A DNA stretch of 64,000 nucleotides from Geminicoccaceae bacterium (GTDB lineage Bacteria > Pseudomonadota > Alphaproteobacteria > Geminicoccales > Geminicoccaceae). Shown here one piece after another: positions 33,635 to 44,300 of the stretch. Each line of letters opens with the position of its first letter. The stretch's first letter is position 1. Below the pieces are notes generated by a model. The model was not told the DNA's origin. It did no database searches and saw nothing but the letters and a program-made list of their open reading frames with translations. The stretch is from the NCBI GenBank assembly GCA_028285265.1, contig JANQPX010000040.1:124001-188000 (forward strand), read 5' to 3'. A program made the translations under genes and the position numbers.

Positions 33635-35167
33635 ATGCGACATATCCTCGAACAGCTGGACAAAAGGCGCGAGCAAGCCAATTTGGGGGGCGGCGAAGCG
33701 AGAATAGAGCGCCAGCATGCACGGGGACGTCTGACCGCGCGTGAACGACTTGAGTTGCTGCTCGATCAGGGATCATTTGAAGAATATGACATGTTTGTTA
33801 CCCATCGCTGCACCGAGTTCGGCATGGGCGAGCAGACGATCGCCGGTGATGGAGTTGTAACAGGGCAGGGGACCATTAACGGTCGCTTGGTTTATGTATT
33901 CAGCCAAGACTTCACGGTTTTTGGTGGCTCGCTTTCCGAGACTCATGCGGAAAAGATCTGCAAGATCATGGACATGGCCGTCAGGAACGGCGCACCTGTC
34001 ATCGGCCTGAATGACTCGGGTGGCGCACGCATTCAAGAGGGGGTTGCCTCGCTTGCTGGATATGCCGACGTGTTCCTACGCAATGTCATGGCATCCGGCG
34101 TTGTGCCTCAGATCTCGGTCATTATGGGACCGTGTGCAGGCGGCGCTGTCTATTCTCCAGCCATGACCGACTTCATCTTCATGGTGAAGGATAGCTCTTA
34201 TATGTTTGTGACGGGCCCTGAGGTGGTGAAAACGGTCACCAACGAAATCGTTACGCAAGAGGAACTCGGTGGCGCGACAACTCATACCACCAAGTCCTCC
34301 GTCGCCGACGGCGCCTTTGAGAACGACGTCGAGACATTGGTGCAGACCCGTCGTCTCTTTGATTTCTTGCCGCTTTCTAGTTCGGAAAAACCGCCGGTTC
34401 GCAAGTTTTTTGACGATCCTCATCGGGTCGAGAAGTCGTTAGACAGTCTGGTTCCTGATCATCCGAACAAGCCCTACGACATGGGAGAGCTGATTCGTAA
34501 GACCGCTGATGAGGGCGACTTCTTCGAACTGCAGTCGGAATTTGCAAAAAACATCATCACCGGATTTATGCGGATAGAAGGCTCGACGGTCGGCGTGGTC
34601 GCCAATCAGCCTATGGTGCTCGCCGGTTGCCTCGACATCGATAGCTCCCGAAAGGCGGCCCGTTTCGTTCGTTTCTGTGACGCCTTCAATATTCCAATCC
34701 TCACCTTTGTCGACGTGCCGGGCTTTATGCCAGGCACTGCACAGGAATATGGCGGCATCATCAAGCATGGCGCAAAACTGCTGTTTGCCTTTGCTGAGGC
34801 GACGGTCCCGAAGGTCACGGTGATTACTAGGAAGGCGTACGGAGGGGCTTATGACGTCATGAGCTCGAAGCATCTTCGTGGCGACATCAACTACGCTTGG
34901 CCGACTGCCGAAGTTGCTGTTATGGGGGCAAAAGGGGCGGTCGAGATCCTGTACCGCTCGGACCTTGGTGATCCAGATCGAATAGCACAGCACACGAAGG
35001 AGTATGAGGACCGTTTCGCCAACCCCTTCGTTGCGGCCGAAAAAGGGTTTATCGACGATGTGATCATGCCTCATATGACGCGAAAGCGTGTGGCGGCAGC
35101 GCTCGCCACGCTTCGCAACAAAAAAGTCGAAAATCCCAGCAAGAAACATGACAACATTCCGCTCTGA
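33635..35167 (+). CDS. pccB: Propionyl-CoA carboxylase beta subunit
   Basis: A 510-residue carboxyltransferase subunit. Conserved features are GRLTARERLELLLDQGSFEE at the N-terminus, LNDSGGARIQEGVASLAGYA and PCAGGAVYSPAMTDFIFMV in the first half, then FVDVPGFMPGTAQEYGGIIK and TRKAYGGAYDVMSSKHL in the second. These two CoA and carboxybiotin sites place it with PccB rather than AccAD. It begins the run pccB-pccA-mutase-prpE and carboxylates propionyl-CoA to (S)-methylmalonyl-CoA with PccA. Confidence 0.92.
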   Translation: MRHILEQLDKRREQANLGGGEARIERQHARGRLTARERLELLLDQGSFEEYDMFVTHRCTEFGMGEQTIAGDGVVTGQGTINGRLVYVFSQDFTVFGGSLSETHAEKICKIMDMAVRNGAPVIGLNDSGGARIQEGVASLAGYADVFLRNVMASGVVPQISVIMGPCAGGAVYSPAMTDFIFMVKDSSYMFVTGPEVVKTVTNEIVTQEELGGATTHTTKSSVADGAFENDVETLVQTRRLFDFLPLSSSEKPPVRKFFDDPHRVEKSLDSLVPDHPNKPYDMGELIRKTADEGDFFELQSEFAKNIITGFMRIEGSTVGVVANQPMVLAGCLDIDSSRKAARFVRFCDAFNIPILTFVDVPGFMPGTAQEYGGIIKHGAKLLFAFAEATVPKVTVITRKAYGGAYDVMSSKHLRGDINYAWPTAEVAVMGAKGAVEILYRSDLGDPDRIAQHTKEYEDRFANPFVAAEKGFIDDVIMPHMTRKRVAAALATLRNKKVENPSKKHDNIPL

Positions 35168-35196
35168 CATAGAGGCGTTGGATTGAAGCTTTGGCT

Positions 35197-37200
35197 ATGT
35201 TCAAGAAGATACTAATTGCGAATCGCGGTGAGATCGCTTGTCGGGTGATCAAGTCGGCTAAGAAAATGGGCATCCAAACAGTCGCCATTTATTCGGACGC
35301 CGACGTCGATGCAGTCCATGTTCGCATGGCTGATGAGGCCGTCCATATTGGCCCGCCCCCCGCTTCAGAGAGCTACATTGTCATCGACAAAATCATGGAC
35401 GCCATCCGGCAAAGTGGTGCCGAGGCGGTCCATCCGGGGTACGGCTTTCTTTCAGAGAACCCCAATTTTGCCAAGGCGCTCGATGCTGAAGGAATTGTCT
35501 TCATCGGCCCACCCGTAGGCGCCATTGAGGCCATGGGTGACAAGATCACATCGAAGAAGATTGCTGCAGAAGCAGGCGTTTCGACCGTTCCGGGTTACAT
35601 GGGCTTGGTGGCAGACGCAGACGAGGCAGCGCAGATTTCGCGGGAGATCGGCTATCCCGTCATGATCAAGGCATCCGCAGGTGGTGGCGGCAAAGGCATG
35701 CGCATTGCCCACAACGACGAGGAGGCCAAAGAAGGCTTCGAGCGTTCCAAGTCAGAAGCTGCCAATAGCTTCGGCGATGATCGTATCTTCATCGAGAAGT
35801 TCATTACGACGCCCCGTCATATTGAAATTCAAGTTCTCGGTGATCGTCATGGGCAAGTTGTGTACTTAAACGAGCGCGAATGTTCGATACAGCGGCGGAA
35901 TCAGAAGGTTATTGAAGAAGCGCCATCGCCTTTTTTGGATGAAGCCACGCGGCGCGACATGGGTGAACAGTCCGTGGCGTTGGCCAAAGCCGTCGGCTAC
36001 CATTCTGCCGGCACGGTGGAATTCATCGTCGATGCTGACCGCAACTTTTACTTTCTGGAGATGAACACCAGGTTGCAGGTCGAGCATCCTGTCACTGAGT
36101 TGATCACCGGCATCGACCTTGTCGAAGAGATGATCAACGTTGCCGCAGGTGACCCTCTTTCCATCGGTCAGGATGACGTGACAATCAATGGATGGGCCAT
36201 CGAAAGCCGCATCTATGCGGAGGACCCCTTCCGAAACTTCCTGCCGTCAATTGGCAGACTGACCAGATACCAGCCACCTGCCGAAGGGCATGATGCTGAG
36301 GGTCGCATCATCCGCAACGACACCGGTGTGGAAGAGGGTGGTGAGATCTCGATGTTTTACGATCCAATGATCGCCAAGCTCTGCACGTGGGGACCGGATC
36401 GGCATGCTGCCATCGAAAAAATGCGAGACGCCCTCGATCGGTTCGAGATCGAGGGAATCGGTCACAATGTTCCGTTCTTGCAGGCCGTCATGGATCACTC
36501 GCGTTGGCAGTCAGGCGAGATCAGTACCGCTTTTATCGCAGAGGAGTATCCAGATGGGTTCGAGGGAGTCGTACTCGAACCGGGAAGCCGGGATCAAATC
36601 GCCGTCATCGCGGCTGCCATGCACCACATAGCGCAACATCGCGAGTCGGAGATTTCCGGAGCACTTCCCAATCATCGTCGCGCTATTCGTCAAGAGTGGA
36701 TCGTCACGATCGACGGGGACGAAATTGCGCTCAAGCTTGACCCGACTGAGGAAGGGTTTGCCGCTTCGATTGACGGTCGCGCCATCTGGCATCTGACCTG
36801 TGACTGGTTGCCTGGTAAGCGCCTTTGCGAGGCGGTCGTCGATCAGGTGCCCATGGTACTTAAGGTGGAGCCGCGCGCTGAGGGGTGGCGCATTCGCTAT
36901 CGTGGGGCTGATGTCGGTGTCGTTGTGCGGACACCGCGAGCCGCAGAGCTTGCCCGTTATATGATCGAGAAGCCGAAACCGGACCTGTCACGTCTCTTAC
37001 TCTGTCCGATGCCGGGGATGGTAAGGCAGATCAATGTCTCCGTCGGTGATCGGGTAGAAGAGGGCCAACCGCTTGCGACGATCGAGGCGATGAAGATGGA
37101 AAATGTGCTGCGCGCTGAGCGTCAAGCGACGGTAAAATTGATCCCTGTCAATGAGGGCCAAAGTCTTGCCGTCGATGAAATTATCATGGAGTTCGAGTGA
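35197..37200 (+). CDS. pccA: Propionyl-CoA carboxylase alpha (biotin-carrier) subunit
   Basis: A 667-residue subunit. It has the biotin carboxylase N-terminus MFKKILIANRGEIACRVIKS, an ATP-grasp core (KASAGGGGKGMRI, EKFITTPRHIEIQVLGDRHG, ECSIQRRNQKVIEEAP, FLEMNTRLQVEHPVTE), and a C-terminal biotinyl domain with EAMKMEN and biotinylated Lys633. A linker of about 180 residues between carries the BT domain typical of PccA. The start ATG is six bases inside a TTG-started alternative. It lies 29 bases after pccB, and its stop precedes the mutase start by eight bases, showing a single operon. Confidence 0.92.
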   Translation: MFKKILIANRGEIACRVIKSAKKMGIQTVAIYSDADVDAVHVRMADEAVHIGPPPASESYIVIDKIMDAIRQSGAEAVHPGYGFLSENPNFAKALDAEGIVFIGPPVGAIEAMGDKITSKKIAAEAGVSTVPGYMGLVADADEAAQISREIGYPVMIKASAGGGGKGMRIAHNDEEAKEGFERSKSEAANSFGDDRIFIEKFITTPRHIEIQVLGDRHGQVVYLNERECSIQRRNQKVIEEAPSPFLDEATRRDMGEQSVALAKAVGYHSAGTVEFIVDADRNFYFLEMNTRLQVEHPVTELITGIDLVEEMINVAAGDPLSIGQDDVTINGWAIESRIYAEDPFRNFLPSIGRLTRYQPPAEGHDAEGRIIRNDTGVEEGGEISMFYDPMIAKLCTWGPDRHAAIEKMRDALDRFEIEGIGHNVPFLQAVMDHSRWQSGEISTAFIAEEYPDGFEGVVLEPGSRDQIAVIAAAMHHIAQHRESEISGALPNHRRAIRQEWIVTIDGDEIALKLDPTEEGFAASIDGRAIWHLTCDWLPGKRLCEAVVDQVPMVLKVEPRAEGWRIRYRGADVGVVVRTPRAAELARYMIEKPKPDLSRLLLCPMPGMVRQINVSVGDRVEEGQPLATIEAMKMENVLRAERQATVKLIPVNEGQSLAVDEIIMEFE

Positions 37201-37208
37201 GGACGGTG

Positions 37209-39356
37209 ATGTCTGATCCGAAAAGAGATCTAGAAGCGTGGCAGGAGCGGGCGACCAAGGAACTCAAGGGCCGCTCGCCGGAGGCGTTGACCTGGCAGAC
37301 GCCTGAGGCCATCGCCGTCAAGCCGCTCTATACGGCTGCGGACCTCAAGGGCATCGACCATCTCAACAGCTTGCCCGGCGAGGCTCCCTATGTCCGTGGT
37401 CCGCGCTCCACCATGTATACAGGGCGGCCTTGGACAATCCGACAATATGCTGGCTTTTCAACAGCCGAAGAAAGCAACGCCTTTTATCGCAAGGCGCTGG
37501 CAGCCGGTCAGAAAGGACTATCGGTCGCCTTCGATCTCGCGACCCATCGCGGTTACGACTCGGATCATCCGCGTGTTGTTGGTGACGTCGGCAAGGCGGG
37601 CGTGGCCATTGACAGCGTCGAAGACATGAAGATCCTGTTTGACGGAATTCCTCTCGATGAGATGTCCGTCTCCATGACCATGAATGGTGCCGTCATCCCG
37701 GTCATGGCGAATTTCATTGTCGCTGGCCAAGAGCAAGGGGTGCCAACGGAGAAACTTTCAGGCACGATTCAAAACGACATTCTCAAAGAGTTCATGGTGC
37801 GTAACACCTATATCTATCCGCCAGAACCCTCGATGCGCATCGTCGCCGACATTATCGGCTACACCGCGGAACACATGCCCCGCTTTAACTCGATCTCGAT
37901 CTCCGGCTATCATATGCAGGAGGCGGGCGCGACGTTGGTACAAGAGCTCGCCTTTACGCTTGCTGACGGCAAGGAATATGTAAAAGCGGCGCTCGCAAAG
38001 GGATTGGACGTGGATGCGTTTGCACCACGTCTTTCATTCTTTTTTTGCATTGGCATGAACTTTTTTATGGAGGCAGCGAAGCTTCGCGCCGCGCGGATCC
38101 TATGGTCACGCATCATGGACGAGTTCCAGCCGAAGAAACCGGAAAGCTCAATGCTTCGGACACATTGCCAAACGTCCGGCGTTTCGCTTCAGGAGCAGGA
38201 TCCCTATAACAACATCGTGCGTACCGCTTACGAAGCTATGTCGGCAGCGCTGGGCGGCACCCAGTCGCTCCATACCAATAGCTTCGATGAGGCGATCGCG
38301 CTGCCAACCGAGTTTTCCGCCCGTATCGCCCGCAATACGCAGCTCATACTCCAGCATGAAACAGGCATCACGAATGTCGTTGATCCACTTGCTGGATCTT
38401 ACTACGTCGAGGCATTGACTGATCAGCTTGTTCATGAGGCATGGGCGTTGATCGAGGAAGTGGATCGGCTTGGCGGCATGACCAAGGCCGTCGCCTCGGG
38501 GATGCCTAAGCTTCGGATCGAGGAGGCGGCGACGCGGAAGCAGGCACGCATAGATCGTGTCGAGGAGGTCATTGTTGGCGTCAACAAATACCGACTGGAG
38601 CAAGAGGACGATTTAAAGACCCTGGAAATCGACAACACTGCCGTTCGCGAGATGCAGATCGCTCGAATCGAGCGGACCCGTGCCGAACGTGACGAAAACG
38701 CTTGCCAACGTGCCTTGGAAGCCCTCACCAATATGGCCGAATCTGGTGGCGGCAATCTGCTGGCGGGCGCTGTCGACGCTGCCCGCGCCCGCGCCACTGT
38801 TGGTGAGATCGCCTCAGCGATGGAGAAAACCTTTGGCCGACACCGTGCAGAGGTTCAGGCGGTCTCCGGCGTGTTCGGCGCGATGTTTGACGAAGACGAG
38901 TCCTTCAGTGATATCAAGGGGCAGGTCGATCGGTTTGCAGAGGGTGAGGGGCGGCGTCCGCGTATTTTGGTCGCCAAGATGGGGCAGGACGGTCATGATC
39001 GCGGTTCGAAGGTGATCGCCACCGCCTTTGCTGATCTCGGCTTCGACGTCGATATCGGCCCCCTTTTCCAAACGCCGGAAGAAGTCGCTCGCCAGGCGAT
39101 CGAGAATGATGTGCATGTTGTCGGTATCTCGTCGCAGGCAGCCGGTCATAAGACTCTCGCTCCACTCCTTGTCAAAGCGCTGAAAGATATGGACGGCGAG
39201 GATATCCTGGTGGTTTGTGGGGGCGTGATCCCGCGTCAAGACTATGATTTTTTGAAAGAGGCAGGCGTTGGCGCGATCTTCGGACCGGGGACCAATGTCT
39301 TGGAGGCTGTCAAATCGGTACTCGATCTGATCAGGGACCGCCGGCCTGCTGGCTAA
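37209..39356 (+). CDS. scpA: Methylmalonyl-CoA mutase
   Basis: A 715-residue single-chain mutase. The catalytic TIM barrel occupies roughly residues 30-550, with YTGRPWTIRQYAGFSTAEES, SVAFDLATHRGYDSDHPRV and RTHCQTSGVSLQEQDPYNN. The C-terminal cobalamin domain has the base-off motif DGHDRG (about 594-599, His596), then VGISSQAAGHKT and VCGGVIP. It interconverts methylmalonyl-CoA and succinyl-CoA. The start ATG follows GAGGA. The MeaB-type chaperone and the epimerase are not in the window. Confidence 0.93.
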   Translation: MSDPKRDLEAWQERATKELKGRSPEALTWQTPEAIAVKPLYTAADLKGIDHLNSLPGEAPYVRGPRSTMYTGRPWTIRQYAGFSTAEESNAFYRKALAAGQKGLSVAFDLATHRGYDSDHPRVVGDVGKAGVAIDSVEDMKILFDGIPLDEMSVSMTMNGAVIPVMANFIVAGQEQGVPTEKLSGTIQNDILKEFMVRNTYIYPPEPSMRIVADIIGYTAEHMPRFNSISISGYHMQEAGATLVQELAFTLADGKEYVKAALAKGLDVDAFAPRLSFFFCIGMNFFMEAAKLRAARILWSRIMDEFQPKKPESSMLRTHCQTSGVSLQEQDPYNNIVRTAYEAMSAALGGTQSLHTNSFDEAIALPTEFSARIARNTQLILQHETGITNVVDPLAGSYYVEALTDQLVHEAWALIEEVDRLGGMTKAVASGMPKLRIEEAATRKQARIDRVEEVIVGVNKYRLEQEDDLKTLEIDNTAVREMQIARIERTRAERDENACQRALEALTNMAESGGGNLLAGAVDAARARATVGEIASAMEKTFGRHRAEVQAVSGVFGAMFDEDESFSDIKGQVDRFAEGEGRRPRILVAKMGQDGHDRGSKVIATAFADLGFDVDIGPLFQTPEEVARQAIENDVHVVGISSQAAGHKTLAPLLVKALKDMDGEDILVVCGGVIPRQDYDFLKEAGVGAIFGPGTNVLEAVKSVLDLIRDRRPAG

Positions 39357-39383
39357 TGCGAAGAAAGCATGGGAAGCGACGAT

Positions 39384-41279
39384 ATGACAAGATATGCCGA
39401 GGTCTACAAATCCTGGCAGGATGATCCCGAGTCGTTCTGGATGAAACAGGCCGAGGCAATCGATTGGATCAAGCCACCGTCTAAGGCCCTCGATGACAGC
39501 AATCCCCCCTTTTATCGCTGGTTTCCTGACGCCGAATGCAACACGTGTTGGAATGCAGTTGATCGTCATGTCGAAGGCGGGCGTGGCGATCAGACAGCAA
39601 TCATCTACGACAGCCCAGTCACAAACACGAAACGCAGCATCTCATATCGAGAGCTCAAAGAACTGACGGCCAAGCTTGCTGGTGCGCTAAAGGCACGAGG
39701 CATCAACAAAGGCGACCGTGTTATCATCTACATGCCGATGATTCCTGAGACCGTCGTTGCGATGTTGGCTTGCGCTCGCATCGGCGCCATTCACTCGGTC
39801 GTTTTTGGAGGATTTGCGGCCAATGAGCTGGCTGTACGCATCGACGATGCGAAGCCAAAAACGCTCATTGCGGCATCGTGCGGTATCGAGCCAGGGCGTG
39901 TCGTCGCCTATAAGCCGATGCTCGACGGCGCCATTGATCTGGCCGAGCACAAGCCTGACTTTACCATCATGTTCCAGCGAGACCAGGCACCTGCAGATCT
40001 GGTCGAAGGTCGTGACATCGAATGGCATGAGGCCCAACACGACGTGCAGCCCGCAGATTGTGTTGCCGTTGGGGGCGCTGATCCGCTCTACATCCTTTAT
40101 ACGTCGGGAACGACGGGGCAGCCGAAGGGTGTTGTGCGGCCGAATGCCGGTCATATGGTTGCGTTACATTGGACGATGGAGAACATTTACGACGTCGAGC
40201 CGGGGGACGTGTATTGGGCTGCCTCAGACGTCGGATGGGTGGTTGGCCATAGTTATATCGTTTATGCGCCGCTGCTTTATGGTTGCACGACCGTGGTGTT
40301 CGAGGGGAAGCCTGTCGGTACGCCAGACGCCGGGACATTCTGGCGTGTTATCAGTGAGCACAACGTCAAAGTGTTGTTCACGGCTCCAACGGCCTTTCGT
40401 GCGATCAAGCGGGAAGACTCGAGTGGAGAGTTCGTTAAGAAGTATGACCTTCGTCATTTCAAGACATTGTTCCTTGCAGGCGAGCGTGCCGATCCCGACA
40501 CTATCGAGTGGGCGCAGGCGCAACTCGGCGTACCGGTGATCGATCACTGGTGGCAAACCGAGACGGGCTATTCGATTGCAGCGAACCCTGTTGGCATCGA
40601 ACTCCTACCGGTCAAGCTCGGTTCACCTACGGTTGCGATGCCGGGTTATGACGTTCAGATCCTAGACGAGAGCGGCCATGAAGTTGCCGCAGGCGAACTG
40701 GGAGCCATCGCGATCAAGCTACCCCTGCCTCCCGGTACGCTGCCGACGCTATGGGGTGCGGATGAACGCTTCGTACGTTCTTATCTCGCTACGTTCCCAG
40801 GTTACTATGAGACCGGCGATGCCGGCATCAAAGACCAGGATGGGTACATCTCGATCATGGCGCGGACCGATGACGTTATCAACGTCGCGGGTCATCGCCT
40901 CTCGACCGGAGGCATGGAGGAAGTGCTAGCTGGACACCCGGACGTCGCAGAATGTGCTGTGATCGGCGTGACGGACCAATTAAAGGGCCAGTTGCCTGTT
41001 GGGTTTGTTTGCTTGAACACTGGATGCGACCGGGATCAAGGCGACATCAGATCCGAGCTTGTTCAACGAGTTCGCGATCAGATCGGCCCTGTCGCTGCCT
41101 TCAAACAAGTTGCGGTCGTCGATCGACTTCCTAAGACCCGTTCAGGCAAAATTCTTCGTGGTGTCATGGTGAAGATTGCCGATGGTGAAGCCTTCAAAGT
41201 GCCTGCCACGATTGACGATCCTGCTATCCTCGATGAGATCAAGGACGGCCTCCAGTCGCTGGGCTATGCACAAAATTGA
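39384..41279 (+). CDS. prpE: Propionyl-CoA synthetase
   Basis: A 631-residue acyl-CoA synthetase of the acetyl/propionyl type. Features: YMPMIPETVVAMLACARIGA, ATP-binding loop LYTSGTTGQPKGVV (about 238-251), GWVVGHSYIVYAPL, DHWWQTETGYSIAANP, and the catalytic lysine in KTRSGKILRG near residue 588. The WWQTETG plus SYIVYAPLL pattern fits PrpE better than Acs. The start is set at MTRYAEVYKSWQ; an ATG 15 bases earlier is possible. It supplies propionyl-CoA to the carboxylase genes just upstream. Confidence 0.88.
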   Translation: MTRYAEVYKSWQDDPESFWMKQAEAIDWIKPPSKALDDSNPPFYRWFPDAECNTCWNAVDRHVEGGRGDQTAIIYDSPVTNTKRSISYRELKELTAKLAGALKARGINKGDRVIIYMPMIPETVVAMLACARIGAIHSVVFGGFAANELAVRIDDAKPKTLIAASCGIEPGRVVAYKPMLDGAIDLAEHKPDFTIMFQRDQAPADLVEGRDIEWHEAQHDVQPADCVAVGGADPLYILYTSGTTGQPKGVVRPNAGHMVALHWTMENIYDVEPGDVYWAASDVGWVVGHSYIVYAPLLYGCTTVVFEGKPVGTPDAGTFWRVISEHNVKVLFTAPTAFRAIKREDSSGEFVKKYDLRHFKTLFLAGERADPDTIEWAQAQLGVPVIDHWWQTETGYSIAANPVGIELLPVKLGSPTVAMPGYDVQILDESGHEVAAGELGAIAIKLPLPPGTLPTLWGADERFVRSYLATFPGYYETGDAGIKDQDGYISIMARTDDVINVAGHRLSTGGMEEVLAGHPDVAECAVIGVTDQLKGQLPVGFVCLNTGCDRDQGDIRSELVQRVRDQIGPVAAFKQVAVVDRLPKTRSGKILRGVMVKIADGEAFKVPATIDDPAILDEIKDGLQSLGYAQN

Positions 41280-41384
41280 TAGAGGGTGGAACCGAATCGC
41301 CATCAGTGTGACCGCCTGCGTCAATCGTCCTCACCAAGTCTGGACGGCTGTTGACGGTGGGCTGGTCAGAGCTTGCTCTCGATC

Positions 41385-44300
41385 TTAGCCAGCTGCCTCT
41401 CTTGGCATCTCCCAGGCGACAAGCGGCGCAGGGCGGCCAACAGCGAAGCCTTGGACAAAATCGATCCCGATGCTTTGAAGTGTTTCTAATGCCTCGGTCG
41501 TCTCGACGCCTTCGGCGACGGTTTTGAGGTCAAGGCTCTTTGCAACCTGATGAACGGCCTCGACCATGGTCCGGCTATGTTTGTCACTCAAGATGTCGCG
41601 TGTGAACGAGCCGTCAATCTTCAAATAGTCGATTGGCAGTTGTTTTAAATAGTTGAAAGACGACAAGCCACTCCCAAAGTCGTCGAGAGCAAAGCGGCAA
41701 CCGATTTGTTTGAGTTCGTCAATGAGACATTTGGTTTTGGAGAGGCAGCGGATCGCTGCTGTCTCTGTGATTTCAAAGCAAACATTCTGTGGATTGACCG
41801 GCGAGGAAAGAAGTAAGCCTTTTATAAACTCCACTGTATCGGCCTCGTTGAGGCTCAAACCTGATAGGTTGATGTTCACCTGATCATTCTGCCGCTCGGC
41901 TAGTTGCAGGAGACTCTGCCGAATAACCCAACGATCAATCTTGATCATCAGACCATAATGCTCGGCGGCAAAGATAAAATGACCCGGTTCCAGAAGGGTT
42001 CCGTCCATCAACACCATGCGCAGCAGGATTTCATACCGCTCACCACCATCACCCCGGTGGCAAAGAGGTGAGATAGGTTGTGCGAACAGGTCGAAGCGGT
42101 CCTCGTCTAGGGCCCAGCGAATGAGGCTCGCTTTCGACATCTCCTCCCGGCGCTGGCTCAGCTGGTGGTCATCGTCTTGATAGACTTGGACCCGGTTGCG
42201 TCCTTCGTCCTTTGCGGCATAACAAGCGAGATCAGCTTCTGCCATGATCCGGCCAAGATCAGAATCGGGTGTTGATTGAATCGATGTAACGCCAATGCTA
42301 GCACCGATTTCGAAGACACTATCGCCATCGAAGAAGCGATCATCGTTGAGTTCCATTAGAAGTCGCTTCGCCATATTGCGTGCGCGTCTAAGTGAACAGT
42401 CTCGCATCAACAATCCGAACTCGTCGCCGCCAAGACGTGCGAGAACGTCGCCTTTGCGTATCTTACTGGCAAGTAGCGTTGCCACCTGTTGTAGCAATCG
42501 ATCGCCGGCAAGATGTCCTGCGGTATCATTGACAACCTTGAACTGATCGAGATCGATGAAACAAAACGTTGAGGGACGTCGGCCCTCTGCGTTGGCGCGA
42601 ATAGCTTGCTCGAGATGTCGTTCGAACGATCGTCTATTCGGCAGGCCGGTCAAGGCATCGTGATTGGCTTGGTGTTCGAGCTGTCTTTCGAGGCCATAGG
42701 CGGCAGTAATATTCTTGGCAGCCCCGCGATAGCCAACAATAACGCCTGCAGCATTCTTGATGGGTCGGAAGGTGGTGCTGACGCGAAGTGTTCTTCCGTC
42801 TGCCGTCGGCAGATCGTGTTCGAATTCGACGGTTCGATCGATCCCTATCGATTGTTGCTCTTGCCAAAGCGCCAACCATGTTGGATCAGCCATGACATAT
42901 TGGGAAAATGTCTCAAGCGAGGTTTTGCCCAAGATGTCCGGAATTCGCCAACCGGTAATGCTTTCAAAACTATCGGAGTAATAAGAAAACCGTCCTTCAG
43001 TGTCTTGTTCCCAGAACCAATCGGTTGCCAAGTCGGTAAAGTCTTTAAAGCGCGTTTGGCTATGGGCAAGCGCTTCCTCGATGCGTTTGCTTTCTGTGAC
43101 ATCGGTGACCATCAGTAAGATACCGCCATCGGCGGTTCGCCGGTTATGCACATGAAGCCAACGCCCGCCTTCGACACGAAAGTCACCGATATAGGACTCG
43201 GACCTGAAGCTCCTCAGCCTTTCCTCGATCCAGGCCTCCTCCCGCCCGACTGCGTCATGCATGGCCCTGGCTCTCACTCGGCCGCGAATGATCGCTTCGA
43301 ATGAAACGCCCAGGCCGAAGTTCGGCGTTGATGGGGCGTGAATGCGCCCATAGGCCTCGTTATAGGCGGTCAACCGTTCGTGCTCATCAAAGAGAGCATA
43401 GCCATCGGCGAGATGTTCGATGGCGTCCTGAAACTGGCGTCTTGCCCGCTCAGCCGCGAGATGCTCGGTCATATCACGGCTTGTGGCGATCGCACCTGAG
43501 ATTGTTGAATCGGCCTCACGAAAGGGGATCACTGAGGTTTCCCAATAGCGGCCTTCGCCATCAAGATTGGATCGCCAATATTCATGGCGGGACTCAATGC
43601 CAACTTCGATAGCCTGCGTAATCATTCTGTTCGGTTCAGAGCTGTATCGGCTCCAGCCAATCAGTTCCCCGATGTGTTTTCCAAGGACGTCATCCATCTC
43701 GCGCCCGTGAAAGTCGAGATGGCTTTGGTTGACCAACCTGACGTTTTGCTCTTTGTCGACGATGACAATGCGTTCACGGATCTGATCGATCGCAGATTTC
43801 GCCAATTGAAACTCTCGATGGCGTTTGGTTGCCTCGGTCACATCGCGCATCACCGCGATGGCTCCCACGATCTCACCGTTACTCTTTCGAAAAGGTTCCA
43901 GCTTCACATCCAAATACCGGAGGTCGCCAGCTGCATTCCGTTGTTCGCGTTCGGCTCGCACCCGGCCGCCGGCAAAGCAACGATCAAGATCTGCTTTTGA
44001 CACTCTTTCGAATTGGTCTTTTCCGATGAGCTCCGAGATCGGTCGTCCGATGACATCATTTCTGGTTCGACCATAGGCATGAAGAACAGCTTCGTTCACA
44101 AATACAAATCGATAATCTAAGCCAATGATTGAGACACGATCGGCCACCTGTTCCAAGGCCGAGGAATAGGTGCGAAGTCGATCTCCTGTCGTTATGGCTT
44201 CGGTGACGTCACTCAAAATGAGAAGTGTGCCACCGTCGTTAGTCTTGATATGCCTCGTGCGGATCTTTCGGTCACCATAGGCAATGACAAGCGAGCGATT

